A DNA stretch of 11,205 nt, from positions 1-11,205 of the forward strand of contig JACRND010000168.1 of NCBI GenBank assembly GCA_016234975.1. Reading direction: 5' to 3'. A model generated the notes under the pieces. It ran no database searches and was not told the DNA's origin. It saw only the letters and a program-made list of their open reading frames with translations. Within the stretch, counting starts at the first letter, position 1, and each line of letters opens with the position of its first letter. The DNA is from Nitrosarchaeum sp. (GTDB lineage Archaea; Thermoproteota; Nitrososphaeria; Nitrososphaerales; Nitrosopumilaceae). Below, piece by piece: positions 5,566-11,205 of the stretch. The position numbers and the translations under genes are program-made.

Positions 5566-7390
5566 CTATTATCTCCTCTTCTAATAATTTCTTATAATTC
5601 GGTTCTTTAGTCTTTCCAGCAAGTTCTGTACAAAATTGTGCAATTAATGGAAGATATTTTGCATATAGATTTGCTCTCTTTTTTGCCATCTCGGCTTGAC
5701 CTCGCTTAGACATGTACGCTGCAAGTTTTCTAGACAGGAATTGCAGTCCTAATCTTAATTCACGTTCTATTTCTTGTCTATCGGCAACATTTTCCTTTCC
5801 AACTGTCTTGTAAGGTATTCGAGTAGAACAGATATGAGTCACTATAACAAATGGCGGTTCGCCTTTGACTTTATACCTACTCCAATCAGTATCATTTACT
5901 ACTTTTAGAACGACATCGCTTCCCTCATCATAAAGTAATGGAATTCTATTGGCATATCGATAAACATGTGGACCACCTGGACGTATTTCTCCACCATATG
6001 CAATACCCATTTCTACAATAAAGGGAAATCCAGAATAAGCGGAAGCTGGACGTTGAATCACCGCACAAAAATCAGGTTTAAAGAATTTTTTCATCCCTTT
6101 TTTTTTTTTTTTTTTTCCTAGTGGTGCTAGACAACTTGGATCTGGTGAAAGAAAATCTTCAAATTTTTGTAGCGAATCACTGAGTTTTACTAATTCTTCA
6201 TTGGTCATAGAACCCATTCGTTTTTCTGGTTTGAAACCTGCAAATTCTGCAAATTTGATAGCTGTGGATGGCCCTATTCGTTGAAATCTTTTTGTCAAAA
6301 ATGTAGTTAGTGTTTCTCCTTGTACAGTACCAGTCAATTGTTTGTAGTATTGACTTTCAGGATCCATGTCAACAGATTTAGATTGTGAATCACCAAAATC
6401 CCAATAATACAATTTTTTATTTGGTACATCAATGTCTTCGATTCTGATTTTACTTAGTTTATCAAAATCCATTTTAAGAAAAGACATCAAAGAGATTACA
6501 ACTCTTACAGGTCTAGAAAGAGTTTTCCAACGTTTTTTTGCTTTATCCATTATTCCAGTGAATGCAAGATTATTTTTTGCTAATCCTAAATCTTTTCTGA
6601 CTTTTTCAACCATGGCATCATCAATATTTGGAATTTCAAATTGGGATTCAACCATCATTCGTCTAATTGTTTCGACATCAATACCATGTGCATGAGGTCT
6701 AATTATTGTGGGTGCAGGTGGCATTTCATTTACGATTTTAGAATAATGGAATTTTTCTCCTTTAGGATCATCAAAAGTTATTGTTGCATACGGAGTAATC
6801 AAAGAGGTTTCATAAACATAATCTTTAATTTTTGAACCTGCTTTTGCATAATCGCCTTCTAGACAAATACTTACAGAAAGGCCTCGTTTTGTTACTTCTT
6901 TGGTAGTGTGTTTTAGAATCACAGGTTTATTTTTTTGGATATCTAGTAGTAATTCAAATTCGTCTTGAATTTTTCCGTCAGTTGAACTTTTGACTAAAAC
7001 AGGTTTGTTTGTTGTAATCTGACCATATAGAATTGCCATGGTTGCCCCAAGACCAAACATACCTCGTGCCTGTTTTAATCCAAATTTGGAACCATAAAGT
7101 ACAGTTCCAAATGCCAATGGAACATGTTTGGATTCTATTCCAGGTCCATTATCTTTTACTGTTAGAATGTATGGCTTTGGATCTGGTTTTTCTGGATCAA
7201 CTGCCTTTATTGACATATGAACATCTGGGAGTATTCCTTTCTGATCACATGCATCTAAAGCATTTTCTACAAACTCTCTTACCGCTGTGTATAATGATCT
7301 AGTAGGGTTGCTAAAACCAGCTAAGTCCCTGTTCCTATAAAAAAACTCACTTGGTGAGATTTGATTAAATTTTTCTTTAATAGAAGACAT
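5546..7390 (-). CDS. top6B: DNA topoisomerase VI subunit B
   Basis: ATP-binding subunit of topoisomerase VI, which relaxes and decatenates DNA by two-strand passage. The 614-residue protein is longer than the ~530-residue Sulfolobus enzyme. The N-terminal GHKL ATPase has REFVENALDA (E39 as likely general base, N43 for Mg), DNGPGI (80-85) and GMFGLGA (110-116). A helix-two-turn-helix region follows at about 365-420 (RIGPSTAIKFAEFAGF). A transducer domain runs from about 435 (FKPDFCAVIQRPASAYSG, RYANRIPLLYDEGSDV), then a helical C-terminus. Between the last two sits a run of six lysines (residues 425-430) encoded by an uninterrupted A19 tract. It starts with ATG inside the end of the KH gene (14-nt overlap) and overlaps top6A by 20 nt. 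Confidence 0.95.
   Translation of the reverse strand: MSSIKEKFNQISPSEFFYRNRDLAGFSNPTRSLYTAVREFVENALDACDQKGILPDVHMSIKAVDPEKPDPKPYILTVKDNGPGIESKHVPLAFGTVLYGSKFGLKQARGMFGLGATMAILYGQITTNKPVLVKSSTDGKIQDEFELLLDIQKNKPVILKHTTKEVTKRGLSVSICLEGDYAKAGSKIKDYVYETSLITPYATITFDDPKGEKFHYSKIVNEMPPAPTIIRPHAHGIDVETIRRMMVESQFEIPNIDDAMVEKVRKDLGLAKNNLAFTGIMDKAKKRWKTLSRPVRVVISLMSFLKMDFDKLSKIRIEDIDVPNKKLYYWDFGDSQSKSVDMDPESQYYKQLTGTVQGETLTTFLTKRFQRIGPSTAIKFAEFAGFKPEKRMGSMTNEELVKLSDSLQKFEDFLSPDPSCLAPLGKKKKKKGMKKFFKPDFCAVIQRPASAYSGFPFIVEMGIAYGGEIRPGGPHVYRYANRIPLLYDEGSDVVLKVVNDTDWSRYKVKGEPPFVIVTHICSTRIPYKTVGKENVADRQEIERELRLGLQFLSRKLAAYMSKRGQAEMAKKRANLYAKYLPLIAQFCTELAGKTKEPNYKKLLEEEIIVDDKQS
6098..6116 (-). repeat. 19-base poly-A homopolymer inside top6B
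   Basis: T19 on the plus strand, A19 on the coding strand, encoding the end of a Gly codon plus six AAA lysine codons. The frame is intact as given. Deleting one A would give AAG-GGA-TGA, and adding one would give AGG-GAT-GAA-AAA-ATT-CTT-TAA, so either single-base slip stops translation at once. It is by far the longest homopolymer in the window; runs elsewhere are about 8. Confidence 0.97.
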
Positions 7391-7949
7391 CTTGATTTTC
7401 CCATAATTGCATTTTTTCTTGTTTATTTTTCCTGTTCGCTGCTTCTAATTTGTTGTAAACTGCACCATGTATACTACCATTCGATATTGATGATATTGCA
7501 TCTACAACTAATCTTAGTTTACTAGTATCACCAATTATTGAAACAGTCTTTCCATAAACAGAGATGTGAGTTCCAGTTAAATTTTCCATATTTTTTCTTG
7601 CCTTGCCACCTTCTCCTATAATTCTCCCTTTTATCCTTTCAATATTTGCATTAGATTTTCCTGCAAACTCTCTCAAATCTATCACATGTAATGCATTTTC
7701 ACCCTTTAGTAAACTCATTGCATTTTCAGGAGAAAATCCTCTACCTATTGCGGTAACAATTTCCATAGCTTTGAAGGGTTGAATGTTTTCAACATCACCG
7801 TTGGATTTGATAAAAACTTCACCAGTTTCACCATCTATATCCAAAGTAACATAGCAAAGTTGTTCAATATTATATTTTACATTTCCAGACTTGCCAATTA
7901 ATACGGCTATGCGTTCATTTGGAATTCGAAGTATTTTTTCAAAGCTCAT
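7377..7949 (-). CDS. Archaeal Dim2/Pno1-like KH-domain RNA-binding protein
   Basis: A 190-residue protein with two KH modules. The first has VLIGKSGNVKYNIEQ (about 16-30, GKSG loop at 19-22) and the second has RIKGRIIGEGGKARKNMENLTG (about 105-126, GEGG loop at 112-115), ending in HISVYGKTVSIIG. It closes with a helical charged tail. This is the architecture of archaeal Dim2 (related to eukaryotic Pno1/Dim2 and Krr1), which binds near the 3' end of 16S rRNA during small-subunit maturation and has been reported to interact with aIF2-alpha in Pyrococcus. It overlaps the upstream Rio1 gene by 4 nt (ATGA) and the downstream top6B by 14 nt, so it lies in one operon with a second small-subunit biogenesis factor. 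Confidence 0.9.
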   Translation of the reverse strand: MSFEKILRIPNERIAVLIGKSGNVKYNIEQLCYVTLDIDGETGEVFIKSNGDVENIQPFKAMEIVTAIGRGFSPENAMSLLKGENALHVIDLREFAGKSNANIERIKGRIIGEGGKARKNMENLTGTHISVYGKTVSIIGDTSKLRLVVDAISSISNGSIHGAVYNKLEAANRKNKQEKMQLWENQDVFY

Positions 7950-8755
7950 TTTACAATGTCCTCAAATATTTTAGTTGGATCTTCAACAGAAATTCCCCTT
8001 TTAGAAAAGAATCTGGTGATATTATTAATATCTCTTTTAAGAAATTCATGAGCATTGGGATGTCTTAGATCAACTGCAGAGCCAAGATCAAAAAGAATCA
8101 ATCCTTTTGGAGTTTTAAAAATATTATATTCAGAATAATCCCCATGAACCAGTTTAGCTTTTTGATAAAGCCGTGTAATTATTGAGATTGCTTGAGCATA
8201 GTCATTTTCATCAACCTCTGATTCAAGCAAAATCTTTGCAGGAGAGCCATTTTCACCAATAAAGTCTAGAGCAAGCACATTATTTGAAACATAAAGAGGT
8301 CGAGGAACTGGAATTCCGCATTTATAGCACTGCGACAAATTTCTATGCTCCTTTTTTGCCCATAAATAAATAAGATTTTTTGTTCCCTTTTTCAATTTTG
8401 AAAATCGTGGGTCTCCAGATATGTATTGTTCTCTTTTTTTAAAATTTGAGGTACTGATCAAGTAAATTTTTAATGCAACATCATTATTTTTTTCATCAAC
8501 AGCCCAGAAAAGAACAGATTCTTTTCCTGCACTTACAGGGCCATTAACATATGCAATGATGTGATCTGTGATCATCTTGTAAAGTGTCATTACAGTAGGT
8601 TTGTCTAAAACTTCGTTGATCACCTTACCTTTTTTGAATCCATCTTCTAAACCTCCTCTTTTAGATTTAGAAATTAATTTATTATCAACTTTTGATTCTA
8701 ACTTTCTACTTAGATCATCATACAACAAATCATCGGACATTACATCATCTGACAA
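7946..8755 (-). CDS. rio1: Rio1-family atypical Ser/Thr protein kinase
   Basis: RIO ATPase/kinase that acts in late small ribosomal subunit maturation. In the 269-residue protein the Rio1-type nucleotide loop GPVSAGKES is at 72-80 and the ATP-contacting lysine is in ALKIY (K96). The Rio1 flexible-loop stretch is SGDPRFSKL...YLWAKKEHRNL (113-140), the catalytic loop HGDYSEYN is at 204-211 (D206, N211), and the metal-binding D223 is in FDLGSAVDLRHPNA. There is no N-terminal winged helix, which excludes Rio2. Two starts are possible: TTG at 8755 or ATG at 8740, giving MSDDV-MSDDL. A CTTTTATC element centred 25-26 nt before 8755 favours TTG as a leaderless start; from ATG the leader would be about 15 nt. 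It is the first gene of the operon with KH, top6B and top6A. Confidence 0.92.
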   Translation of the reverse strand: MSDDVMSDDLLYDDLSRKLESKVDNKLISKSKRGGLEDGFKKGKVINEVLDKPTVMTLYKMITDHIIAYVNGPVSAGKESVLFWAVDEKNNDVALKIYLISTSNFKKREQYISGDPRFSKLKKGTKNLIYLWAKKEHRNLSQCYKCGIPVPRPLYVSNNVLALDFIGENGSPAKILLESEVDENDYAQAISIITRLYQKAKLVHGDYSEYNIFKTPKGLILFDLGSAVDLRHPNAHEFLKRDINNITRFFSKRGISVEDPTKIFEDIVK

Positions 8756-8776
8756 TGAACATTATTGCAAACACTA

Positions 8777-8784
8777 GATAAAAG
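8777..8784 (-). promoter_or_regulatory. TATA-like box of the rio1-KH-top6B-top6A operon
   Basis: CTTTTATC on the minus strand is centred 25-26 nt upstream of the TTG at 8755. The 114-nt gap after DUF424 is AT-rich and holds no other gene, so the operon can be expressed separately from the aIF2-beta unit. Confidence 0.5.
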
Positions 8785-8869
8785 AGATTTCCTTTATCAT
8801 GTTTGTATTTAGAAATGGATATTTTCATGTGATCAACATAGTTATTTCTTTATTTGTAATTTAAATGCA

Positions 8870-9166
8870 TTACATTTTAAAAACAATCAAGAAAGGCACT
8901 CCAGAGATTTTTTTTACCCCATTTTCAGACCCGATTCCAAGTTCTAATGAAAGAGATATAGTGTTTTTTCCAACCATGTTAATTATCGACGAATTTTCAA
9001 GTAATTTTTTAGCTTCATCTTTTTCAATTATTTGATCACCGTAGTAGCTCTTACTTATTGTCACAGTCAATTCATTTTGAGAGATATTTTTTCCAAGAAG
9101 ATCTGCATCACAAATATTCAGCATTAAATTTTTTTGATATTCAGTAACTTTAACTGAGAATTGCAT
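8870..9166 (-). CDS. DUF424 family protein
   Basis: A 98-residue protein matching the archaeal DUF424 family, whose function is not established. Family-like features are ICDADLLGKNISQNELTVTISKSYYGD (about 18-44), corresponding to the 'CD-x-x-LLGK...V-x-x-x-FYGG' core. These are followed by an acidic helix (EKDEAKKLLENSS), IINMVGKNTISLSLELGIGSENGVKKISGVP (about 61-91) and a hydrophobic end. The ATG at 9166 shares one base with the aIF2-beta stop (TAATG), so the two are translationally coupled. Members of this family commonly neighbour aIF2-beta in archaea (from memory), which suggests a translation-linked role; that part is inference. Confidence 0.85.
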   Translation of the reverse strand: MQFSVKVTEYQKNLMLNICDADLLGKNISQNELTVTISKSYYGDQIIEKDEAKKLLENSSIINMVGKNTISLSLELGIGSENGVKKISGVPFLIVFKM

Positions 9167-9588
9167 TACGCATATTTACCTTTTAGAGTGGATTTTGCAC
9201 CGCAAGCTTCACAAACCAAAAAAGATATTCGGTTTTCTTTTAGAATCTTTGTATCAGGACTTTTACAAGTATGGCACTCCAAATAGTCCTTAACATAAAT
9301 TTGAAAAAGACGAGTAAAGTCATCAGGGGCTCTTCTTCCAACAAACATTGCCTTATCACCTAAGCGTTCAGCCGGAACCGCAAATTCTTTAGAAAGATAT
9401 TGCAAGACTTTATCAGGGTCTCTGCGAAGAACTTTTGGAAATTCTGAGAAATTACGCAGAAAAGTTTTTTGGCCCTCCCACATCACATCAACCACTGGAA
9501 GTTCAAATCTAGTAGTAGATGCTTTTTTAGTATCACCTAATTTGTCCTGACTTCTCTTCAGTAGGTGTTCATAATCAGATTTGGTCAC
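9166..9588 (-). CDS. Translation initiation factor aIF2, beta subunit
   Basis: Beta subunit of the heterotrimer that delivers Met-tRNAi to the small ribosomal subunit. The 140-residue length is typical for archaea. An N-terminal helix (DYEHLLKRSQDKL, which in the family contacts the gamma subunit) precedes the alpha-beta core: TFLRNFSEFPKVLRRDPDKVLQYLSKEFAVPAE (42-74), then RLGDKAMFVGRRAPDDFTRLFQIYVKDYLEC. A C-terminal zinc ribbon follows, with C105-x2-C108 and C126-x2-C129. The start is GTG at 9588; there is no ATG upstream in frame before the promoter-like sequence, and AATATA is centred 27 nt before it. It overlaps DUF424 by 1 nt. Confidence 0.93.
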   Translation of the reverse strand: MTKSDYEHLLKRSQDKLGDTKKASTTRFELPVVDVMWEGQKTFLRNFSEFPKVLRRDPDKVLQYLSKEFAVPAERLGDKAMFVGRRAPDDFTRLFQIYVKDYLECHTCKSPDTKILKENRISFLVCEACGAKSTLKGKYA

Positions 9589-9612
9589 TGAAAAATTGTG
9601 TATACCGTACCC

Positions 9613-9618
9613 TATATT
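9613..9618 (-). promoter_or_regulatory. TATA-like box of the aIF2-beta/DUF424 unit
   Basis: AATATA on the minus strand, after an A-rich stretch, is centred 27 nt upstream of the GTG at 9588. It is weaker than the other boxes; read-through from the small zinc-ribbon gene upstream is also possible. Confidence 0.4.
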
Positions 9619-9657
9619 GGTTTTTGAAAAAGAGAAATCGTGTGGATTTTGTTGGTC

Positions 9658-9801
9658 TTACATCTTTCCTATTCGGAAGACATTAGTTCCACATTTAGGA
9701 CATGTGCCTTTTACAGCAGGACGCCCGTTCTTTAGTTTAGTTTCTTTGGGATCTTTGACTTCCCTTTTAGCTCTGCATTTTACGCAATATGCTTCTACCA
9801 T
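9658..9801 (-). CDS. DUF5679-type small zinc-ribbon protein, 47 aa
   Basis: A short gene that length cut-offs easily miss. It reads MVEAYCVKCRAKREVKD, continues with LKNGRPAVKGTCPKCG and ends NVFRIGKM before TAA. Four cysteines in two C-x2-C pairs (C6/C9 and C34/C37) form a single treble-clef or zinc-ribbon unit. The 'NGRPA-x-KG-x-CP-x-CG' wording is that of the DUF5679 family, small archaeal proteins of unknown function whose motif also resembles zinc modules attached to some topoisomerases. The ATG at 9801 has TAAATA centred 27-28 nt upstream. It lies 69 nt before aIF2-beta on the same strand. A nucleic-acid-binding role is probable but unproven. Confidence 0.88.
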   Translation of the reverse strand: MVEAYCVKCRAKREVKDPKETKLKNGRPAVKGTCPKCGTNVFRIGKM

Positions 9802-9825
9802 TCTAGAAAATGTCGTACTTGGTGG

Positions 9826-9831
9826 TATTTA
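9826..9831 (-). promoter_or_regulatory. TATA-like box of the small zinc-ribbon gene
   Basis: TAAATA on the minus strand is centred 27-28 nt upstream of the ATG at 9801, again with no Shine-Dalgarno motif between box and start. Confidence 0.5.
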
Positions 9832-10020
9832 GGAAGAGCCTGTGAAAATTATTTAACTATAGACTAGATGTGTGTAAATTTTTTAATATACCAAAAATGA
9901 AGTATTATAAAAAATTTCAACGAATATTGTGATTTTTTTAATATTTCTAATAAGAATTGTATTTGTATTGATTTTTTTTAACATTTATTCAATAAGAGAC
10001 TATATTTTGAAAGGTTTACC
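9832..10020. other. AT-rich divergent intergenic region
   Basis: About 190 bases between two divergent promoters, the largest non-coding stretch in the window (251 bases between the two start codons). It is very AT-rich with several T runs (for example eight T near 9971) and scattered TATA-like words, but I see no ORF beyond about 10 codons, no tRNA-like fold and no long inverted repeat. Confidence 0.5.
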
Positions 10021-10022
10021 AG

Positions 10023-10029
10023 TTATAAA
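10023..10029 (+). promoter_or_regulatory. TATA box of the membrane-anchored unknown gene
   Basis: TTATAAA is centred exactly 27 nt before the ATG at 10053. It is a good archaeal TATA match at the spacing for a leaderless transcript. Confidence 0.6.
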
Positions 10030-10052
10030 CACCCTAATTCTAAGCTAACAAA

Positions 10053-10541
10053 ATGGCATCCAAAAAGGGGGTTATAATTACAATAATTATTTTAGTGGCA
10101 ATTACAGCTGCCAGTTTCCTATTTTGGGTTATACCTCAAGAGAATCCATCAACATTGGTGGTATCAGATTATGAGAATTATCTTGACGGGGTAAAGAAAA
10201 TTCATGAAGTTTTAAAAGAATCTATTGAAACAGAGTTTCAGAATCTTTTAGATGGAAAAACACCTCCTGATGATTACATTGCAATAACTGAAGTGACATC
10301 ATCTCAAGTTACGGGTCAAATTAGTGAATTTGTAACGTCTAAACCACCAAAGGAATGGCAAGATAGTTACATTAGTTACATGGAGGCTCTAAAAAAATTC
10401 AACTCTTATATCGTAGAAACTAAAGTTGCAGCAAACATGTTAAAAGATGGTCAGATCGATGCTGAAATTATGCAAAAAATAGAAATGTTAAGGTCAGAAT
10501 CACAGGAACTAATCAATAAATCAGACGGGTTAAGACCATAG
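10053..10541 (+). CDS. Membrane-anchored helical protein of unknown function
   Basis: 162 residues, family not recognised. A short basic start (MASKKG) is followed by one long hydrophobic segment at about 6-27 (VIITIIILVAITAASFLFWVI), then a soluble region that looks mostly helical (DYENYLDGVKKIHEVLKESIETEFQNLL, KEWQDSYISYMEALKKFNSYIVETKVAANML, AEIMQKIEMLRSESQELI). Positive residues before the segment predict an N-in anchor with the soluble part outside; no lipobox or clear signal-peptidase site is seen, so an uncleaved anchor is more likely than secretion. It has no Cys and no catalytic-looking motif. The amphipathic helices suggest a small helical bundle. It has its own promoter and stands between divergent and downstream single genes, so context gives no function. 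Confidence 0.72.
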   Translation: MASKKGVIITIIILVAITAASFLFWVIPQENPSTLVVSDYENYLDGVKKIHEVLKESIETEFQNLLDGKTPPDDYIAITEVTSSQVTGQISEFVTSKPPKEWQDSYISYMEALKKFNSYIVETKVAANMLKDGQIDAEIMQKIEMLRSESQELINKSDGLRP

Positions 10542-10586
10542 TTAGGCTCAAAACCGAATTATAATATTTTTAAGAGTTGGAAATCA

Positions 10587-10593
10587 TTAAAAA
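10587..10593 (+). promoter_or_regulatory. TATA-like box of the DUF373 gene
   Basis: TTAAAAA is centred about 28 nt before the ATG at 10618. A second A/T-only word with a T5 run at 10563-10573 could be an alternative box or the terminator of the preceding gene. Confidence 0.4.
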
Positions 10594-10617
10594 GCAATTC
10601 AACACTTAGAAAAAAGA

Positions 10618-11163
10618 ATGTCGCAGAGTTCTGACAAGGTAGAAAAAGAGGTCAATGCATCCACAGCTAACAAGTTGTTAGTAATTTGTGTTGACAGAGA
10701 TAACGACATTGGTGAAAAAGCAGGCATTATGACGCCAGTTATTGGAAGAGATGCGTGTATTGATGCAGCACAGAGATTTGCATTAGAAGATCCGGAAGAC
10801 GCAGATTCTAATTCAATGTTTTCTGCAATTAAAACATATGAAGATTTGGTAAGTAAGGGCTATCAAGTCGAAGTAGTAATTGTAGCTGGGATTAAAGAGA
10901 GGGGAGTGCAAGCAGATGAAAAAATTTTAATTGAAATTAAGAAAATTTTAGAGGTATTTTCTGCAAATGGTGCAGTAATTGTATCAGATGGAGAAGATGA
11001 CGAAAGTGTAATTCCGGTCATTCAAAATGTATTGCCAGTTGTTTCTGTTCAAAGAGTCATTATGAAAGTAAGTAGAAGTGTGGAATATTCCTACGCAGTT
11101 TTTGGAAAATATTTAAAAATTTGGGGAGGGCATCAAAAAGCATTTTTATTTGATTATTTTTAA
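10618..11163 (+). CDS. DUF373 family protein, soluble domain only
   Basis: The 181 residues match the N-terminal cytosolic domain of archaeal DUF373 proteins. Seen are LLVICVDRDNDIGEKAGIMTPVIGRDA (20-46), the acidic LEDPEDADSNSMFSAIKTYEDL (56-77), VVIVAG (86-91), the AVIVSDGEDDESVIPVIQ stretch (119-136) and PVVSVQRVIMKVSRSVEYSYAVFGKYLK (140-167). Known family members (from memory) are typically 350-400 residues with a C-terminal set of membrane helices. Here the protein stops just after YAVFGKYLK with an aromatic tail (AFLFDYF) and no membrane segment. The stop lies 18 nt inside the end of a convergent gene, so no room remains for a membrane domain. Either this is a genuine short version or a frame disruption near 11120-11140 removed the rest. 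Function is unknown; the Asp-rich, Rossmann-like strands may bind metal or a nucleotide. Confidence 0.8.
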   Translation: MSQSSDKVEKEVNASTANKLLVICVDRDNDIGEKAGIMTPVIGRDACIDAAQRFALEDPEDADSNSMFSAIKTYEDLVSKGYQVEVVIVAGIKERGVQADEKILIEIKKILEVFSANGAVIVSDGEDDESVIPVIQNVLPVVSVQRVIMKVSRSVEYSYAVFGKYLKIWGGHQKAFLFDYF

Positions 11164-11205
11164 TTTTAATTCCTGCAGTTGTTTGGGATCAATTTCTGAA
11201 GGTGC
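11146..11205 (-). CDS. C-terminal end of a convergent gene, 5' end outside window
   Basis: On the minus strand a frame open to the right edge reads APSEIDPKQLQELKLKIIK and stops at TAA (11148-11146). The residue mix (charged, amphipathic helix, Pro-containing turn) looks like a real protein C-terminus rather than random AT-rich reading. It overlaps the end of the DUF373 gene by 18 nt, convergently. Only 19 codons are visible, so the product cannot be identified. Confidence 0.5.
   Translation of the reverse strand, partial: APSEIDPKQLQELKLKIIK

Noticed and set aside
9581..9832. 83-codon plus-strand frame
   Set aside because: It is antisense to the clear DUF5679 zinc-ribbon gene and the start of aIF2-beta; the minus-strand reading carries ordered Cys pairs and a TATA box.
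9832..10052. Non-coding RNA or origin-like region in the AT-rich intergenic stretch
   Set aside because: No stem-loop of useful length, no tRNA-like elements and no repeated origin-box pattern were found; AT-richness alone fits two divergent promoters.
11100..11163. Simple frameshift in DUF373 restoring a membrane domain
   Set aside because: I read both other frames past 11120: one hits a stop quickly and the other gives no clear membrane helix in the remaining bases, while the minus strand looks coding. A short version is preferred, though not proven.
1..11205. CRISPR array, insertion sequence, prophage or defence system
   Set aside because: No direct repeats with spacers, no transposase or integrase motifs, no terminal inverted repeats, and gene content is housekeeping with similar base composition throughout.

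Overview
The window is an AT-rich archaeal chromosome segment. Archaeal identity rests on the topoisomerase VI pair, a Rio1 kinase, a Dim2-like KH protein, aIF2-beta, DUF424, DUF373 and a DUF5679-type zinc ribbon. The low GC, Ig-like surface repeats and small lineage-type membrane proteins point to Nitrososphaerota (Thaumarchaeota), most likely a marine Nitrosopumilus-like ammonia oxidizer; that placement is inference. No mobile element, CRISPR array, tRNA or rRNA was seen.

Layout. Bases 1-1270 (+): the 3' part of a repetitive Ig-like surface or secreted protein. Bases 1310-2613 (+): adenine phosphoribosyltransferase and methylthioadenosine phosphorylase, overlapping by 1 nt, a two-step adenine salvage unit. 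Bases 2610-3931 (-): four small genes, namely an unknown protein, a Cys-rich putative zinc protein, a winged-helix regulator and a two-TM membrane protein. Bases 4003-4458 (+): a membrane-anchored Hsp20-like protein. Bases 4459-8755 (-): the operon rio1 - KH/dim2 - top6B - top6A, every junction overlapping. Bases 8870-9801 (-): DUF424, aIF2-beta and a 47-residue zinc ribbon. Bases 10053-10541 (+): a membrane-anchored unknown. Bases 10618-11163 (+): a DUF373 protein lacking the usual membrane half. Bases 11146-11205 (-): the tail of another gene. No stretch over 300 bases lacks a gene; the longest gap is 9802-10052.

Expression logic. Almost every gene that starts a transcription unit has an A/T-only TATA-like element centred 26-28 nt upstream of its start codon, with no Shine-Dalgarno motif. 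This is what leaderless archaeal transcription looks like. The spacing helps choose starts and supports TTG or GTG starts for several genes. Genes inside operons overlap by 1-20 nt, which suggests translational coupling.

The most striking local oddity is an uninterrupted run of 19 A on the coding strand inside top6B. A one-base slip either way leads to a stop within a few codons. No clear new multi-gene system (defence, biosynthetic or mobile) is visible; the window is mostly housekeeping genes with some lineage-specific small proteins.
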